NCBI GenBank assembly: GCA_965203135.1
Contig: CBDBBO010000002.1
Location: 248,001-312,000 of the forward strand
Origin: CATOSD01 sp965203135
GTDB taxonomy: Bacteria > Chloroflexota > Dehalococcoidia > Lucifugimonadales > CATOSD01
Direction of reading: 5' to 3'
Length of the DNA stretch: 64,000 bases
This document shows, piece after piece, positions 24,274 to 32,362 of this stretch. The position numbers were made by a program, and so were the translations under genes. The notes under the pieces are model-generated. The model was given only the letters and a program-made list of their open reading frames with translations, was not told the origin of the DNA and did no database searches. The first letter of the stretch is position 1. The number at the start of each line of letters is the position of its first letter.

Positions 24274-25043
24274 GCGAACCGCGGCTGCCGTTCGGCGAAC
24301 ACGTGGCCGAGCTGCGCAAGCGGCTAACAAGGGCTGTAATCGCGGTGATTCTGTGCACCGCCGTCGCGTTCGTGTTCCACGAGCAGATACTCGTGCTGCT
24401 GATGCAGCCCGCCCAGGGCTTCGCCGAGATTCCCAACGGCAAGCCTGTGTTCATCAACCTGACAGAGTTCATCAGCACCGCCATGAAGGCGTCGCTGGTC
24501 GTGGGCTTGTGCGTCTCGTTGCCGTTCGTGCTCTACCAGATGGTCATGTTCATCGCGCCCGGCCTTACGCCGTCCGAGAGGCGGTACCTGTACGCGCTGG
24601 TGCCGGTATCGGTGGGGGCGTTCCTGCTCGGAGCCTTCTTCGGATACCGCGTTCTGTTTCCACCGGCCATAAAGTTCCTGCTCGGCTTCGGCAGCGGCGT
24701 CGCCACGCCGATGATAAGCATCGGGAGCTACGTCGGCCTCATGCTCACGCTGCTTCTGTGGATGGGCGTGGTGTTCGAGATGCCGGTGGTGCTGTTCTTC
24801 CTCTCGAGGCTGGGTATCGTGACACCGCGGTTTCTTGCTCGGCAGCGAAGGTGGGCCATCGTCCTGGCGTTCGTGCTGGGCGCCGTCATCACGCCGACAT
24901 TCGACCCGATAAACCAGGCGTTGGTGGCGCTGCCCATAATCGTGCTGTACGAGGTCAGCATCTGGCTGTCGAAGCTTGCCCGGCGCGGACGCGAGAGCGG
25001 CTCCTCGAAGCTGGGGCTGGCCGACAACGACGCAGGGACGTAG
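24270..25043 (+). CDS. tatC: Twin-arginine translocase subunit TatC
   Basis: 257 residues, six predicted membrane helices. The N-terminal motif FGEHVAELRKRLTRAV is the conserved E-L-R-x-R region that binds twin-arginine signal peptides. Later conserved segments are FINLTEFISTAMKAS, FIAPGLTPSERRYL and FELPVVLFFL-like (FEMPVVLFF). The gene overlaps tatB (ATGA) and is followed by a strong bidirectional terminator. TatC with TatB forms the receptor for folded, cofactor-bearing proteins. Confidence 0.95.
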   Translation: MSEPRLPFGEHVAELRKRLTRAVIAVILCTAVAFVFHEQILVLLMQPAQGFAEIPNGKPVFINLTEFISTAMKASLVVGLCVSLPFVLYQMVMFIAPGLTPSERRYLYALVPVSVGAFLLGAFFGYRVLFPPAIKFLLGFGSGVATPMISIGSYVGLMLTLLLWMGVVFEMPVVLFFLSRLGIVTPRFLARQRRWAIVLAFVLGAVITPTFDPINQALVALPIIVLYEVSIWLSKLARRGRESGSSKLGLADNDAGT

Positions 25044-25065
25044 CGGCGCTGAGTTGGTGACAACA

Positions 25066-25095
25066 AAACGCCCCGGAGCAATCCGGGGCGTTTCA
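25066..25095. terminator. Bidirectional intrinsic terminator between tatC and tatA
   Basis: AAACGCCCCGGA and TCCGGGGCGTTT pair over 12 bp around a 4-nt loop, with A- and T-runs on the two sides. It serves both convergent genes. Confidence 0.9.
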
Positions 25096-25120
25096 CTTTC
25101 GTTGGAAGTCTGCCTGAGCG

Positions 25121-25327
25121 TTATGCTGAGCCGTTCTGCTTTCCGCTAACCGCTGTCTCGCTCTGAGTCGTAGTGCCCGAGTCAGCGTCCGCCGACTGCG
25201 AGGAGCGGAACTCGCGTATCGCCTTGCCAATCGCGCCGCCTATTTCCGGAAGGCGGCCAACACCAAAGATGACCATCACGATAACCAGGATTATTATGAG
25301 CTCCAGCGGCCCCAGTCGAAATGGCAT
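25121..25327 (-). CDS. tatA: Twin-arginine translocase pore protein TatA
   Basis: 68 residues from the ATG at 25327, which is preceded by AAAGGGGG. One membrane helix (LELIIILVIVMVIFGVGRLP) with the conserved FGxGRLPEIGGAIGKAIREF junction and amphipathic helix, then a short Ser/Thr-rich tail. TatA oligomerises to form the passage for folded Tat substrates. The polypeptide can be extended upstream in frame (to 25384), but that N-terminus is not membrane-like. It is convergent with tatBC and has its own promoter. Confidence 0.92.
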   Translation of the reverse strand: MPFRLGPLELIIILVIVMVIFGVGRLPEIGGAIGKAIREFRSSQSADADSGTTTQSETAVSGKQNGSA

Positions 25328-25367
25328 CACGCCCCCTTTCCAGTATCTACAGCCCGATACGTGGCCT

Positions 25368-25397
25368 ATGGTAGCGCCGTGCAACGCGCCGCGTCAA
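25368..25397 (-). promoter_or_regulatory. Sigma-70-like promoter for tatA
   Basis: Minus strand TTGACG (25392-25397) and TACCAT (25368-25373), spacer 18 bp, about 40 bp before the ATG. Confidence 0.5.
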
Positions 25398-25465
25398 GCC
25401 TTTCGCGGGAATTGTGAAAAATCGCACTATGATTGGCCTGCCCAGCCATAACGTGGCGCGATGAG

Positions 25466-26470
25466 TTACGGGCGGGGTAGGCGATGCCGTGGGTTGGGGT
25501 GGGTGAGCACGCTGGTGTTGTAGAGGTTGTCCGGCATCTGGCCGAGCAGCACGCTCGCGACCTCACCCGCGCCGCGCTCTTCCAGCTCGAGCACCGCCTC
25601 CTGGGAGAAGAAGGCGATGTGCGGCGTAACTATCACGTTGTCCAGCTCGAACAGGGGATGGTGCTGGGGCGGCGGCGTCTGTGCGGCCACGTCGAGTGCG
25701 GCGCCTGCTATCTGCCCGGCGACCAGCGCGTCATGCAGCGCGGTCTCGTCTATGACCGCGCCCCTGGCGGTATTGATGATGACCGCGCCTGGCTTCATCG
25801 ACGCGAGCTCCCGCGCGCCGATCATCCCCTCCGTCTGCGGCGTTAGCGGCGTGTGGATGCTCACGTAGTCGCTCTGCTCCAGGATTTCCGACAGGGAGGC
25901 GAGGCGCGCGCCGTTGGCAGTGGCGTCGTCCTCGGTGAGGCTGGGGCTGTGGGCCAGCACCTCCATGCCGAACGCCCTGGCCTTTGCGCACGTGGAGCGC
26001 CCGATGCGACCAAAGCCGATGACGCCCAGTTTCTTTCCGCGCAGCCGGGGCATGGGCATGCCCAGCTTCAGACTCTCCCAGCCCTCGGACTTGACGGCCT
26101 GATTGAACAACGTGATCCGGCGGTTCCACGCCAGCAGCAGCGCCATTGCGTGGGACGACACCTCGTCCACGCAGTAGTCCGGGACGTATGTCACGGCGAT
26201 GCCGAGCTCGGTGGCCACGTCGACCGCGATGTTGTCCACGCCCACGCCGAACCTGCCGACCACCTGGAGATTCTCGGCTTCGCGCACCACTCGCTCCGTC
26301 ACCAGCGCGAAGCAGGTGAGGATGCCGTGGACGTCCCTGGCGAGCTCCGTCAGCGTCTCCTCGCTGCCGTCGGGCGCGACTACGATATCCGCGTCGGCGC
26401 GGGCGAGCACGGCTCTCTCAGGCTCGACGGAGGGCCAAACGTGGTCGGTGATTAGGACTTTGTACTTCAT
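25466..26470 (-). CDS. D-2-hydroxyacid dehydrogenase (CtBP/SerA-like), altered active site
   Basis: 334 residues from the ATG at 26470. The Rossmann motif is LGVIGFGRIGRSTC, and NTARGAVIDE carries the catalytic Arg. VTPHIAFFS carries the catalytic His. The usual Glu in the D-V-x-x-x-E-P segment is missing: the chain reads ALDVAAQTPPPQHH, with Thr in its place. Family enzymes reduce 2-keto acids with NADH; loss of this Glu usually weakens or changes activity. It follows the corrinoid activator gene by 109 bases and may be part of that transcript. The substrate is unknown. Confidence 0.87.
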   Translation of the reverse strand: MKYKVLITDHVWPSVEPERAVLARADADIVVAPDGSEETLTELARDVHGILTCFALVTERVVREAENLQVVGRFGVGVDNIAVDVATELGIAVTYVPDYCVDEVSSHAMALLLAWNRRITLFNQAVKSEGWESLKLGMPMPRLRGKKLGVIGFGRIGRSTCAKARAFGMEVLAHSPSLTEDDATANGARLASLSEILEQSDYVSIHTPLTPQTEGMIGARELASMKPGAVIINTARGAVIDETALHDALVAGQIAGAALDVAAQTPPPQHHPLFELDNVIVTPHIAFFSQEAVLELEERGAGEVASVLLGQMPDNLYNTSVLTHPNPRHRLPRP

Positions 26471-26579
26471 TCGTCTCGTTTCGCCGCGCCGCGGTTCCGA
26501 GAGAGGCGCGGCCAGGGATTGTGCGCCTATGTTACTACCCGCTTGGGGCGCATGCAAAAGGGAATTGCGGACTCGGGGG

Positions 26580-28196
26580 TTAAGGGAGTGCCATCGGCTT
26601 GAACATGCACCCCTCGACGAAGATGTCGAAGAAGTCGGGCGTGGTCTCCAGTTCCACGTGCTCCACGGTCAGTGCCAGGCGCTCCATCTCCCGCCGCTTC
26701 GGACCGGAGAGCAGCATGATGGTCGCGCCCTCCAGTGCCGCGTTGCCCACCTTGGCTACCCTTTCCGGCGGCAAGTCGGCAATGAAGCCGATGGCGGCAG
26801 CGTTCTCGACGTTCACGTAGTTGGCGAACCCGCCCGCGAGGTACAGCCGCGAGACCGATGCCACCGGCTCGCCGTACTCCCTGAGTACGATGAACTGCCC
26901 GGCGTAGTTGGCGGACTTGGCCTGCGCCAGCGCGCTCACGTCCGCGCGCGAGACGGCGATTCCGGCTTGCTCGTCGATAACGAACTCGTCCGTGCCCTCC
27001 GCGAACGCGCCCAGGTGGTTCATCCGACCAGTGCGTCTCAGCTCGGCCAGCGTATCCACCAGGCCGGAGCCGCAGATTCCCTGTGGCTGCACCCCACCGA
27101 TGGTGGCGTAGCGCACCTCTGGACCTCTCAGCGACACGGACTCGATAGCGCCATCGTAGCCGGGCATTCCGTATGTGACCTGCCCGCCCTCGAAGGCCGG
27201 TCCCGCGGGACATGAGGCGGCAAGCAGCCTGTGGCGGTTGCCGACGACCACCTCTGTGTTTGTGCCCACGTCCACCAGCATCGCCACGCCTTCCTCTTCG
27301 TCCATGCCCACCGCCAGCATGTCCGCAGCCACGTCCGCGCCCACGTGACAGCCGATCAGGGGGCCTCCGTACACGTTGGCCTCCGGGTGCACGCGCAGAC
27401 CGAGCCGCCCGGCCTTTGAGTTGAGCGCGGTACCCGAGCGACCGCCCGCCTCGAGCTCAAGCTCTACCACGGACTTGTAGGGTCTCTCCCCGATACTCTG
27501 GACGTCCAGGCCGAAGAAGATGTCGCGCATGGTGGAGTTGCCCACCACGACCACCTCGTAAACCTGCCGGCGGTGGAACCCGAGCCGCCGGGCCATGTCG
27601 CCAATCTCGAAGTTGATGGCCGACAGCAGCACCTGCCGGAGTTCCCCCCTATGTGGTCCGCCGTCGTAGGAGATGCGGTGCATCACGTCGCTGCCACCGA
27701 AGCGCTGCGGGTTCTCGAACGAGGCGGTGTGCAGCACTTCGCCGCTCTCCAGGTCGGCCAGGTTCATCGCGACGGTGGTGGTGCCGGCGTCTATCGCCAG
27801 TCCGTAGACGACCCCTCGATAGGTGTCCACGCGGCTGCCCTCGAAGTACACGCCGTCGCCGCTGCGGTGGGTAGGCGGGTCCGGATCGAACTCACGGCGC
27901 ACCCCGGCCGTGAGGATGCGCGGCTGGCGGCGCAGAAGCGCGAACTCGACCTCAGCGTTCGTGTCGACGACCGCGGCCTGGCACGCCAGGCGATAGCCTC
28001 CACGCAGAAACGATTCCGCCGGCGTGTGGGGCGTCAGCGCGCCCATGCCGCGCCTCACCTCCACGATGCACTCGTGGCACTCGCCGTTCCTCCCGCAAGA
28101 CGTGGGCACGCGGACCCGCAGGGAATCGGCATAGTCGAAGACGGTCTTACCGGCGACGGACTCTAGCCGCGCCGCGCCGTGCAGGACTGGACTCAT
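26580..28196 (-). CDS. RACo-type corrinoid activation protein (2Fe-2S ferredoxin + ASKHA ATPase)
   Basis: 538 residues. The N-terminal ferredoxin domain binds a [2Fe-2S] cluster through C34, C40 and C43 (CGRNGECHEC) and a fourth Cys in RLACQA. The ASKHA domain has GLAIDAGTTTVAMNL (phosphate 1), MLVDVGTNTEVVVG (phosphate 2), GICGSGLVDTLAEL and YLAGGFANYVN. This is the DUF4445 family: ATP-driven reductive activators that return Co(II) corrinoid proteins to Co(I). The corrinoid protein is encoded two genes upstream, and a small Cys protein lies between. Spacing of 19 bases supports one operon. Confidence 0.93.
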   Translation of the reverse strand: MSPVLHGAARLESVAGKTVFDYADSLRVRVPTSCGRNGECHECIVEVRRGMGALTPHTPAESFLRGGYRLACQAAVVDTNAEVEFALLRRQPRILTAGVRREFDPDPPTHRSGDGVYFEGSRVDTYRGVVYGLAIDAGTTTVAMNLADLESGEVLHTASFENPQRFGGSDVMHRISYDGGPHRGELRQVLLSAINFEIGDMARRLGFHRRQVYEVVVVGNSTMRDIFFGLDVQSIGERPYKSVVELELEAGGRSGTALNSKAGRLGLRVHPEANVYGGPLIGCHVGADVAADMLAVGMDEEEGVAMLVDVGTNTEVVVGNRHRLLAASCPAGPAFEGGQVTYGMPGYDGAIESVSLRGPEVRYATIGGVQPQGICGSGLVDTLAELRRTGRMNHLGAFAEGTDEFVIDEQAGIAVSRADVSALAQAKSANYAGQFIVLREYGEPVASVSRLYLAGGFANYVNVENAAAIGFIADLPPERVAKVGNAALEGATIMLLSGPKRREMERLALTVEHVELETTPDFFDIFVEGCMFKPMALP

Positions 28197-28215
28197 GGCT
28201 GGAGACGGCGGCCGC

Positions 28216-28473
28216 CTACGGCGAGGTGCCGTCCATCATCCAGGCGCTGCGATAGTCCAGGTCGTCGCTGCCGACGCACAGCGGCAGGCTGCCAGGCGGC
28301 CCCTCGCGGCGCTGGTTGCGGCAGCCGAACGCGGCGGTGCAGCGGTCCTGGACGTTCTTGTAGGGACAGCGGCGTTTGGACACCTCGTTGACGGTCTCCG
28401 ACATCTCCTTGAAGATGCCGTACAGCCGGGCCATGCTCGCCCGGTAGCGCTCCCTGTCGACCGGCTGCGACAC
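28216..28473 (-). CDS. Small four-cysteine protein in the corrinoid operon
   Basis: 85 residues. It starts with an amphipathic helix (RYRASMARLYGIFKEMSETV), then CPYKN-x4-C-TAAFG-CRNQ and a fourth Cys near the C-terminus, in the pattern C36, C45, C51, C66. Four spaced cysteines suggest a zinc or Fe-S site, but neither can be proved. It sits exactly between the corrinoid protein (12-bp gap) and the RACo-type activator (19-bp gap), so a role in corrinoid reactivation or methyl transfer is inferred. I do not recognise a named family. Confidence 0.8.
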   Translation of the reverse strand: MSQPVDRERYRASMARLYGIFKEMSETVNEVSKRRCPYKNVQDRCTAAFGCRNQRREGPPGSLPLCVGSDDLDYRSAWMMDGTSP

Positions 28474-28485
28474 AACGGCACGCTC

Positions 28486-29256
28486 CTAGTCGGTGGCGCC
28501 TACGGGCTCGAGGCTCGGGGCGTAATCCTCGAGGCCGAGGAGCCTCCTTGCGAGGTCCACGCAGTCGATCGCATCCTTGCCGTAGCCGTCCGCGCCCATG
28601 TCGTCCGCGAACTCCTGCGAAACCGGCGCGCCGCCTACCATGATCTTGACTATCTCCCGCAGCCCGGCCTCCTCGAAAGCCTCGATAGTCCTGCCCATGT
28701 TGGGCATGGTCGTCGTGAGCAGCGCCGACATGCCAAGCAGTTGTGCATCGTGCTCCATCACGGCGTCCATGAACTCGTCCGGCGAGGTGTCGACGCCCAG
28801 ATCCTCCACAGTGAATCCGGCCCCGCGCAGCATCATAATGCACAGGTTCTTGCCGATGTCGTGTAGGTCGCCCTTAACAGTGCCCATGACCACAGTGGCC
28901 AACGGCTCGATGCCGGACGCTGACAGGATAGGCTCGATGTGGGCCATGCCGGCCTTCATCGCGCGCGCCGCGACCAGCACTTCCGGCACGAAGATCACGT
29001 TGTCCCGGAACTTTACGCCGACTATGCTCATGCCGGCGATCAGTCCGTCGTCGAGGATGGTGTTCGCGGAAAAGCCGTCGTCCAGCGCCTGCCTCGTCAG
29101 CCGGTCGACGTCGTGGTGGTTGCCCGCGATGAGGTTGTAGCTGATGTCCTGCATCAGCGGGTCGGCATCGTCCCACTGAGCGCGGATGTGGTTATGTTCG
29201 ACGGGCCTGGTAACGTAGCCTAGCTCGCGCTCCAGCCCGGCGTGAACAACTGGCAT
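28486..29256 (-). CDS. Corrinoid (B12-binding) methyltransferase protein
   Basis: 256 residues from the ATG at 29256, with GGGAG upstream. Residues 35-120 are the helical cap (AGMSIVGVKFRDNVIFVPEVLVAA and AMKAGMAHIEP). The B12 domain has VVMGTVKGDLHDIGKNL, where the D-x-H-x-x-G His is the lower cobalt ligand, then LGMSALLTTTMPNM and GGAPVSQEFADDMGADGYG. Such proteins (MtaC, MtbC, MtmC type) carry a methyl group between a substrate methyltransferase and an acceptor. The downstream activator supports this. The substrate methyltransferase is not adjacent; the MtaA-like enzyme at 61.4 kb is a possible partner. Confidence 0.93.
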   Translation of the reverse strand: MPVVHAGLERELGYVTRPVEHNHIRAQWDDADPLMQDISYNLIAGNHHDVDRLTRQALDDGFSANTILDDGLIAGMSIVGVKFRDNVIFVPEVLVAARAMKAGMAHIEPILSASGIEPLATVVMGTVKGDLHDIGKNLCIMMLRGAGFTVEDLGVDTSPDEFMDAVMEHDAQLLGMSALLTTTMPNMGRTIEAFEEAGLREIVKIMVGGAPVSQEFADDMGADGYGKDAIDCVDLARRLLGLEDYAPSLEPVGATD

Positions 29257-29297
29257 GTGTGATGCACTCCCGCGAATGCCCCCGGGGGGCTGCGGCG

Positions 29298-29306
29298 ATT
29301 CTAGCA
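29298..29306 (-). promoter_or_regulatory. Extended -10 promoter candidate for the corrinoid operon
   Basis: The minus strand has TGCTAGAAT (TGn plus TAGAAT), about 42 bp before the ATG. No -35 box is obvious. Confidence 0.35.
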
Positions 29307-29349
29307 CGGGGCGGGTAGAGACGCTAGCGATGGGCGCCCAGCCCGGGGC

Positions 29350-29407
29350 CTTTCCATTCTCCCATCTCCGGTCAGGGAAGAGGGTAGGGTTAGGATGGGG
29401 GCCTTAT
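29350..29407. repeat. REP-like repeat (diverged copy)
   Basis: CTTTCCATTCTCCCATCTCC and GGGAAGAGGGTAGGGTTAGGATGGGGGC are the two arms of the same family as at 4928 and 8681. The segment 29257-29677 holds this, the next repeat, and no supported gene. Confidence 0.55.
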
Positions 29408-29464
29408 CAGGTTCCCCGGCTGCGCTCGGAATGAAAGCATCAGGGTCTCTGGGCGCGGCTCTCC

Positions 29465-29594
29465 AAAAATTCTGCCCTATTCTGCTACATTCCGCACATT
29501 CCGTAGCTGGGCGGCCCGATGATCTTGTCACTTTCTGTGAGCCAAGTTGTTAGGGTTCGTCACGCGCATTGCGCAAAATGTGGCAGAACGCGAC
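29465..29594 (-). repeat. Dispersed repeat, inverted copy of 9060-9188
   Basis: The reverse complement matches 9060-9188 with few mismatches, from GTCGCGTTCTG to AGAATAGGGCAGAATTTTT. It ends 84 bp from an ISAs1 element. It shows no terminal repeats I can identify. Confidence 0.7.
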
Positions 29595-29677
29595 CCGTTC
29601 GGCGGGCTCAGGGCAGGCTCCGTTCGGCCGAGGGCGGGCGGGTTTCAAACTTGCCCCTACTCCACAACCGGCGGCCG

Positions 29678-30907
29678 CAGGGCAATCGCATACTAACTTG
29701 TGCGTAGCACCTTGAGCAGGTAGTTCTCATTCCAGCCGGCCCTTTTGCGTTTGCCCCGTATGCTGGCCTTCAGCGTGGTTTCGCGCCTGAGCATGTTCAT
29801 CGCCATGCGGCGCAGCGTAGAGAAGTTCTCGGCAGCGTTGCCCTTTCTCACCCGGCAATTGTCCTCCCCGAAGGTCACGTCCAGCACCCAGTGCACCGAG
29901 TTCTCTATGCCCCAATGCCCCCTCACCGCCGCGAGCATCCGCTCGGCTTGCGCCGGCAGACTGGATATGTAGTAGCGCACTTCCTTCGACGTATTGCCGT
30001 CTATGAGCCGCTCAGACTCCACCATCGCCACGCTTGTGAGATTCACCCATTCCCGATCCTCGTTCACGTACCCGACGCAGTCCGGGTCCCAGACCATCCA
30101 GCACCGCCTTGTCTCAATTCGACCATGGCCTGTGTCCACAGTCTCGATAAAGTCGTGCTTCATGTCGGCGAAGTCGGTCTTGCGCCCATGGGCGAATATC
30201 TCCACTACGTCCTCGTACAATCGGGGTTGATTTTCCTTTAACGCCAGCACGTAGTCCGCTTTTTGCTCGATTATCTTCTCGACGACCTTCTTTTGACACC
30301 CCATCGCGTCTATAGTCACCGTGGAACCGGACACGTCGAGCGTCTTGAGCAGTCGAGGTATCGCCGTTATCTCGTTGGAACGGTCGTCCACCTTGAGTTG
30401 CCCGAGTATCATCGAGTTGCTCTGCGCCCATGCGCTCACCAGGTGCGTGGGGCGAACGCCCCCGGTCCGGTCCGCCGAACCGCGCAACGCCTTGCCGTCT
30501 ATCGCGACCACCTTGCCCTTGGTGATCTCGCTGACGGCCGCTATCCAGTGGGTGAAGCACTGCTGGAACTGTTCGGGGTCCAGCACGGAGAAGACCCTGC
30601 CGAAGGTGTCGTGGGAAGGTATGCCGTCGGGTATGTCGAGCAGACTTTCGAACCACTGCCTCTTGGAATTGCAGAACATCTCCACGTCGGTCCAGGAGTC
30701 TGCGCCGCCCAGCACCGCGCAGATGGCCATGAAGACGACGTTGCCCAGTTCGTGCCGCTTGGCGCGGCTATCCCTGGGGTCTTCGAGATTCGAGAGCTGT
30801 TTTAGCAGGTTCGATGCGAAAACGGGGTTCACGTGGCCGCCTCCTATGCTGTACTGGCCACGATTCTACACGTGATCTTGGAATGAGTTTAGTATGCGAT
30901 TGCCCTG
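29678..30907 (-). mobile_element. ISAs1-family insertion sequence, copy 1 (complete)
   Basis: 1230 bp. The ends are inverted: CAGGGCAATCGCATACTAA (29678-29696) and its complement at 30889-30907. It holds one transposase gene. The flanks differ (GGCGGCCG at left, GGGGGTCA at right), so no target duplication is visible. It lies 19 bp from the -35 box of the cobalamin operon. Confidence 0.9.
29693..30832 (-). CDS. ISAs1-family transposase
   Basis: 379 residues. The N-terminal DDE_Tnp_1-associated domain (LSNLEDPRDSRAKRHEL ... SHDTFGRVFSVLDPEQFQQ) is followed by the catalytic core: VVAIDGKALRGS (D), VTIDAMGCQ (D) and HWGIENSVHWVLDVTFGED (E). The chain is intact and identical to the copy at 62779-63918, so both copies are recent. 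It should cut and paste the element. Confidence 0.95.
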   Translation of the reverse strand: MNPVFASNLLKQLSNLEDPRDSRAKRHELGNVVFMAICAVLGGADSWTDVEMFCNSKRQWFESLLDIPDGIPSHDTFGRVFSVLDPEQFQQCFTHWIAAVSEITKGKVVAIDGKALRGSADRTGGVRPTHLVSAWAQSNSMILGQLKVDDRSNEITAIPRLLKTLDVSGSTVTIDAMGCQKKVVEKIIEQKADYVLALKENQPRLYEDVVEIFAHGRKTDFADMKHDFIETVDTGHGRIETRRCWMVWDPDCVGYVNEDREWVNLTSVAMVESERLIDGNTSKEVRYYISSLPAQAERMLAAVRGHWGIENSVHWVLDVTFGEDNCRVRKGNAAENFSTLRRMAMNMLRRETTLKASIRGKRKRAGWNENYLLKVLRTS

Positions 30908-30926
30908 GGGGGTCAAGTTGCTGCTA

Positions 30927-30955
30927 TTGACATGGTGCGGTGGACGGCATATCAT
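30927..30955 (+). promoter_or_regulatory. Sigma-70-like promoter of the cobalamin operon
   Basis: Perfect TTGACA (30927-30932), 17-bp spacer, TATCAT (30950-30955). Transcription would begin near 30962, just before the riboswitch. The ISAs1 end is 19 bp upstream. Confidence 0.75.
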
Positions 30956-30982
30956 TCGCGGCACAATTGACATACAGCAACT

Positions 30983-31152
30983 GCCCGTTCAGGTGCCCGT
31001 AAGGGAGAATAGGGAAGGCGGTGAGAAGCCGCCGCGGTAGCGCCACTGTAAGCGGGATTTTGTGCCGGCGCCCACTGTCGAGCGATCGATTGGGAAGGGC
31101 CCGGCTAACGAGATTCATCCGCGAGCCAGGAGACCTGCCTGATACGGGGGGT
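30983..31152 (+). promoter_or_regulatory. Cobalamin riboswitch
   Basis: The conserved core runs CAGGTGCCCGTAAGGG, AATAGGGAAGGCGGTGAGAA, CCGCGGTAGCGCCACTGTAA and the B12 box GCCAGGAGACCTGCCT. P1 is closed by CAGGT and ACCTG. It binds adenosylcobalamin-type ligands and turns down the downstream btu/cob genes. It is followed by an SD-sequestering hairpin. Confidence 0.95.
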
Positions 31153-31218
31153 AACCACTCTCCGCAGAAGAGAGGGTCCCCCGGCCGAAGAGCACCAGTC
31201 GAGGCCGGAGCGAATGCG

Positions 31219-31252
31219 ACACCTCCAGCGGAGAAACCGCCGGAGGTGTTTT
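31219..31252 (+). promoter_or_regulatory. Riboswitch expression platform hairpin
   Basis: ACACCTCC-A-GCGG pairs with CCGC-C-GGAGGTGT around AGAAA, then TTTT. The 3' arm contains the btuC ribosome site GGAGG (31242-31246), seven bases before GTG 31254. It can both hide the ribosome site and act as a weak terminator. Confidence 0.75.
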
Positions 31253-31253
31253 G

Positions 31254-32333
31254 GTGTCGAAGGCCGCTGAGCTGGTCACGCTGCACGGATACCGCAGGTC
31301 GGGCGTTGCCGCACGACTCGCGGCAGGCTCAGCCGTCCTCGGCCTGCTGATTCTCGCGGCGTCGTTGGTGTCGCTGAGTCTCGGGCCCGTAAACATACCC
31401 GCGGGCCACGTCGCCTCTGTCGTGCTGTCCATGATCGGGCTGGACCTGGCCGGTTTCGGGCGCACCGAGCAGCTCGTGATAGAGCAGATCAGGCTTCCCA
31501 GGATCGTGGTGGGCGCGTTGGTGGGCGCCGCACTGGGCGTTGCCGGCGCGACGATGCAGGGCCTGTTCCGCAACCCGATGGCCGACCCGGGGATCATTGG
31601 CGTGTCAGCGGGCGGCGCCGTCTGCGCGGTGGTGGCCATCGCAACCGGGATGACGGGCCTGTTCTTCCTGGCGCTTCCAACCTTCGCGTTCGTTGGAGCG
31701 ATAGCGGCCACGTTCCTCGTTTACGGCATCGCCGCCGTTGGCGGCCGTTTCTCGATGGCGACACTGCTTCTTGCGGGCGTCGCGGTCAACGCCTTCCTGG
31801 GGGCCATCGTATCGGCCATCATCATCATTCTGCCCGACAACGAGGCTCTCCGTGAGATCCTGTTCTGGCTGGCTGGCGGGCTGGACTCCCGCTCCTGGGA
31901 GCACGTCCGCATCTCGGCTCCACTGATCGTGGGCGGCGTCGCGGTCGTGCTGCTGATGTCCCGCGACCTGAACCTGCTGATGCTGGGTGACGACGAGGCC
32001 AGGTCGATGGGGGTGCGGGTAAGCGTCGCGCGTCCGGTGCTTCTGGCGGCGGCGGCGCTGGCCACCGGCGCGGCTGTGGCGGTGAGCGGCACAATCGCGT
32101 TCGTGGGCCTGGTTACGCCGCACGTGCTGCGGCTGTTGCTGGGACCGGACCACCGCGTGCTGGTGCCGCTGAGCGCCGCGGGAGGCGCGGTGTTCGTCAT
32201 CGTGGCCGACACCGTCGCCCGGACCATCGTCCAGCCGGCCGAGTTTCGCGTGGGCGTTCTGACGGCGTTCGTCGGCGCGCCCTTCTTCATCTTCCTGCTT
32301 ATAAAGAACAAGCGCCAGGTCTACTCGTTGTGA
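31254..32333 (+). CDS. btuC: Cobalamin/iron-type ABC transporter permease BtuC
   Basis: 359 residues from GTG 31254 (a TTG three bases upstream is possible). About ten hydrophobic helices fit the FecCD family. Diagnostic segments are IRLPRIVVGALVGAALGVAGATMQGLFRNPMADPGIIG, split here by function: the R-L-P-R loop and the G-x-x-M-Q-x-x-x-x-N-P-L/M-A-x-P block. The late FVGLVTPHVLRLLLGPDHR is also typical. The gene is placed under the cobalamin riboswitch and precedes a binding protein and ATPase, so cobalamin or cobinamide is the likely cargo. Confidence 0.93.
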   Translation: MSKAAELVTLHGYRRSGVAARLAAGSAVLGLLILAASLVSLSLGPVNIPAGHVASVVLSMIGLDLAGFGRTEQLVIEQIRLPRIVVGALVGAALGVAGATMQGLFRNPMADPGIIGVSAGGAVCAVVAIATGMTGLFFLALPTFAFVGAIAATFLVYGIAAVGGRFSMATLLLAGVAVNAFLGAIVSAIIIILPDNEALREILFWLAGGLDSRSWEHVRISAPLIVGGVAVVLLMSRDLNLLMLGDDEARSMGVRVSVARPVLLAAAALATGAAVAVSGTIAFVGLVTPHVLRLLLGPDHRVLVPLSAAGGAVFVIVADTVARTIVQPAEFRVGVLTAFVGAPFFIFLLIKNKRQVYSL

Positions 32334-32362
32334 GACCCACACGCACACATAAAGGAGTGACG

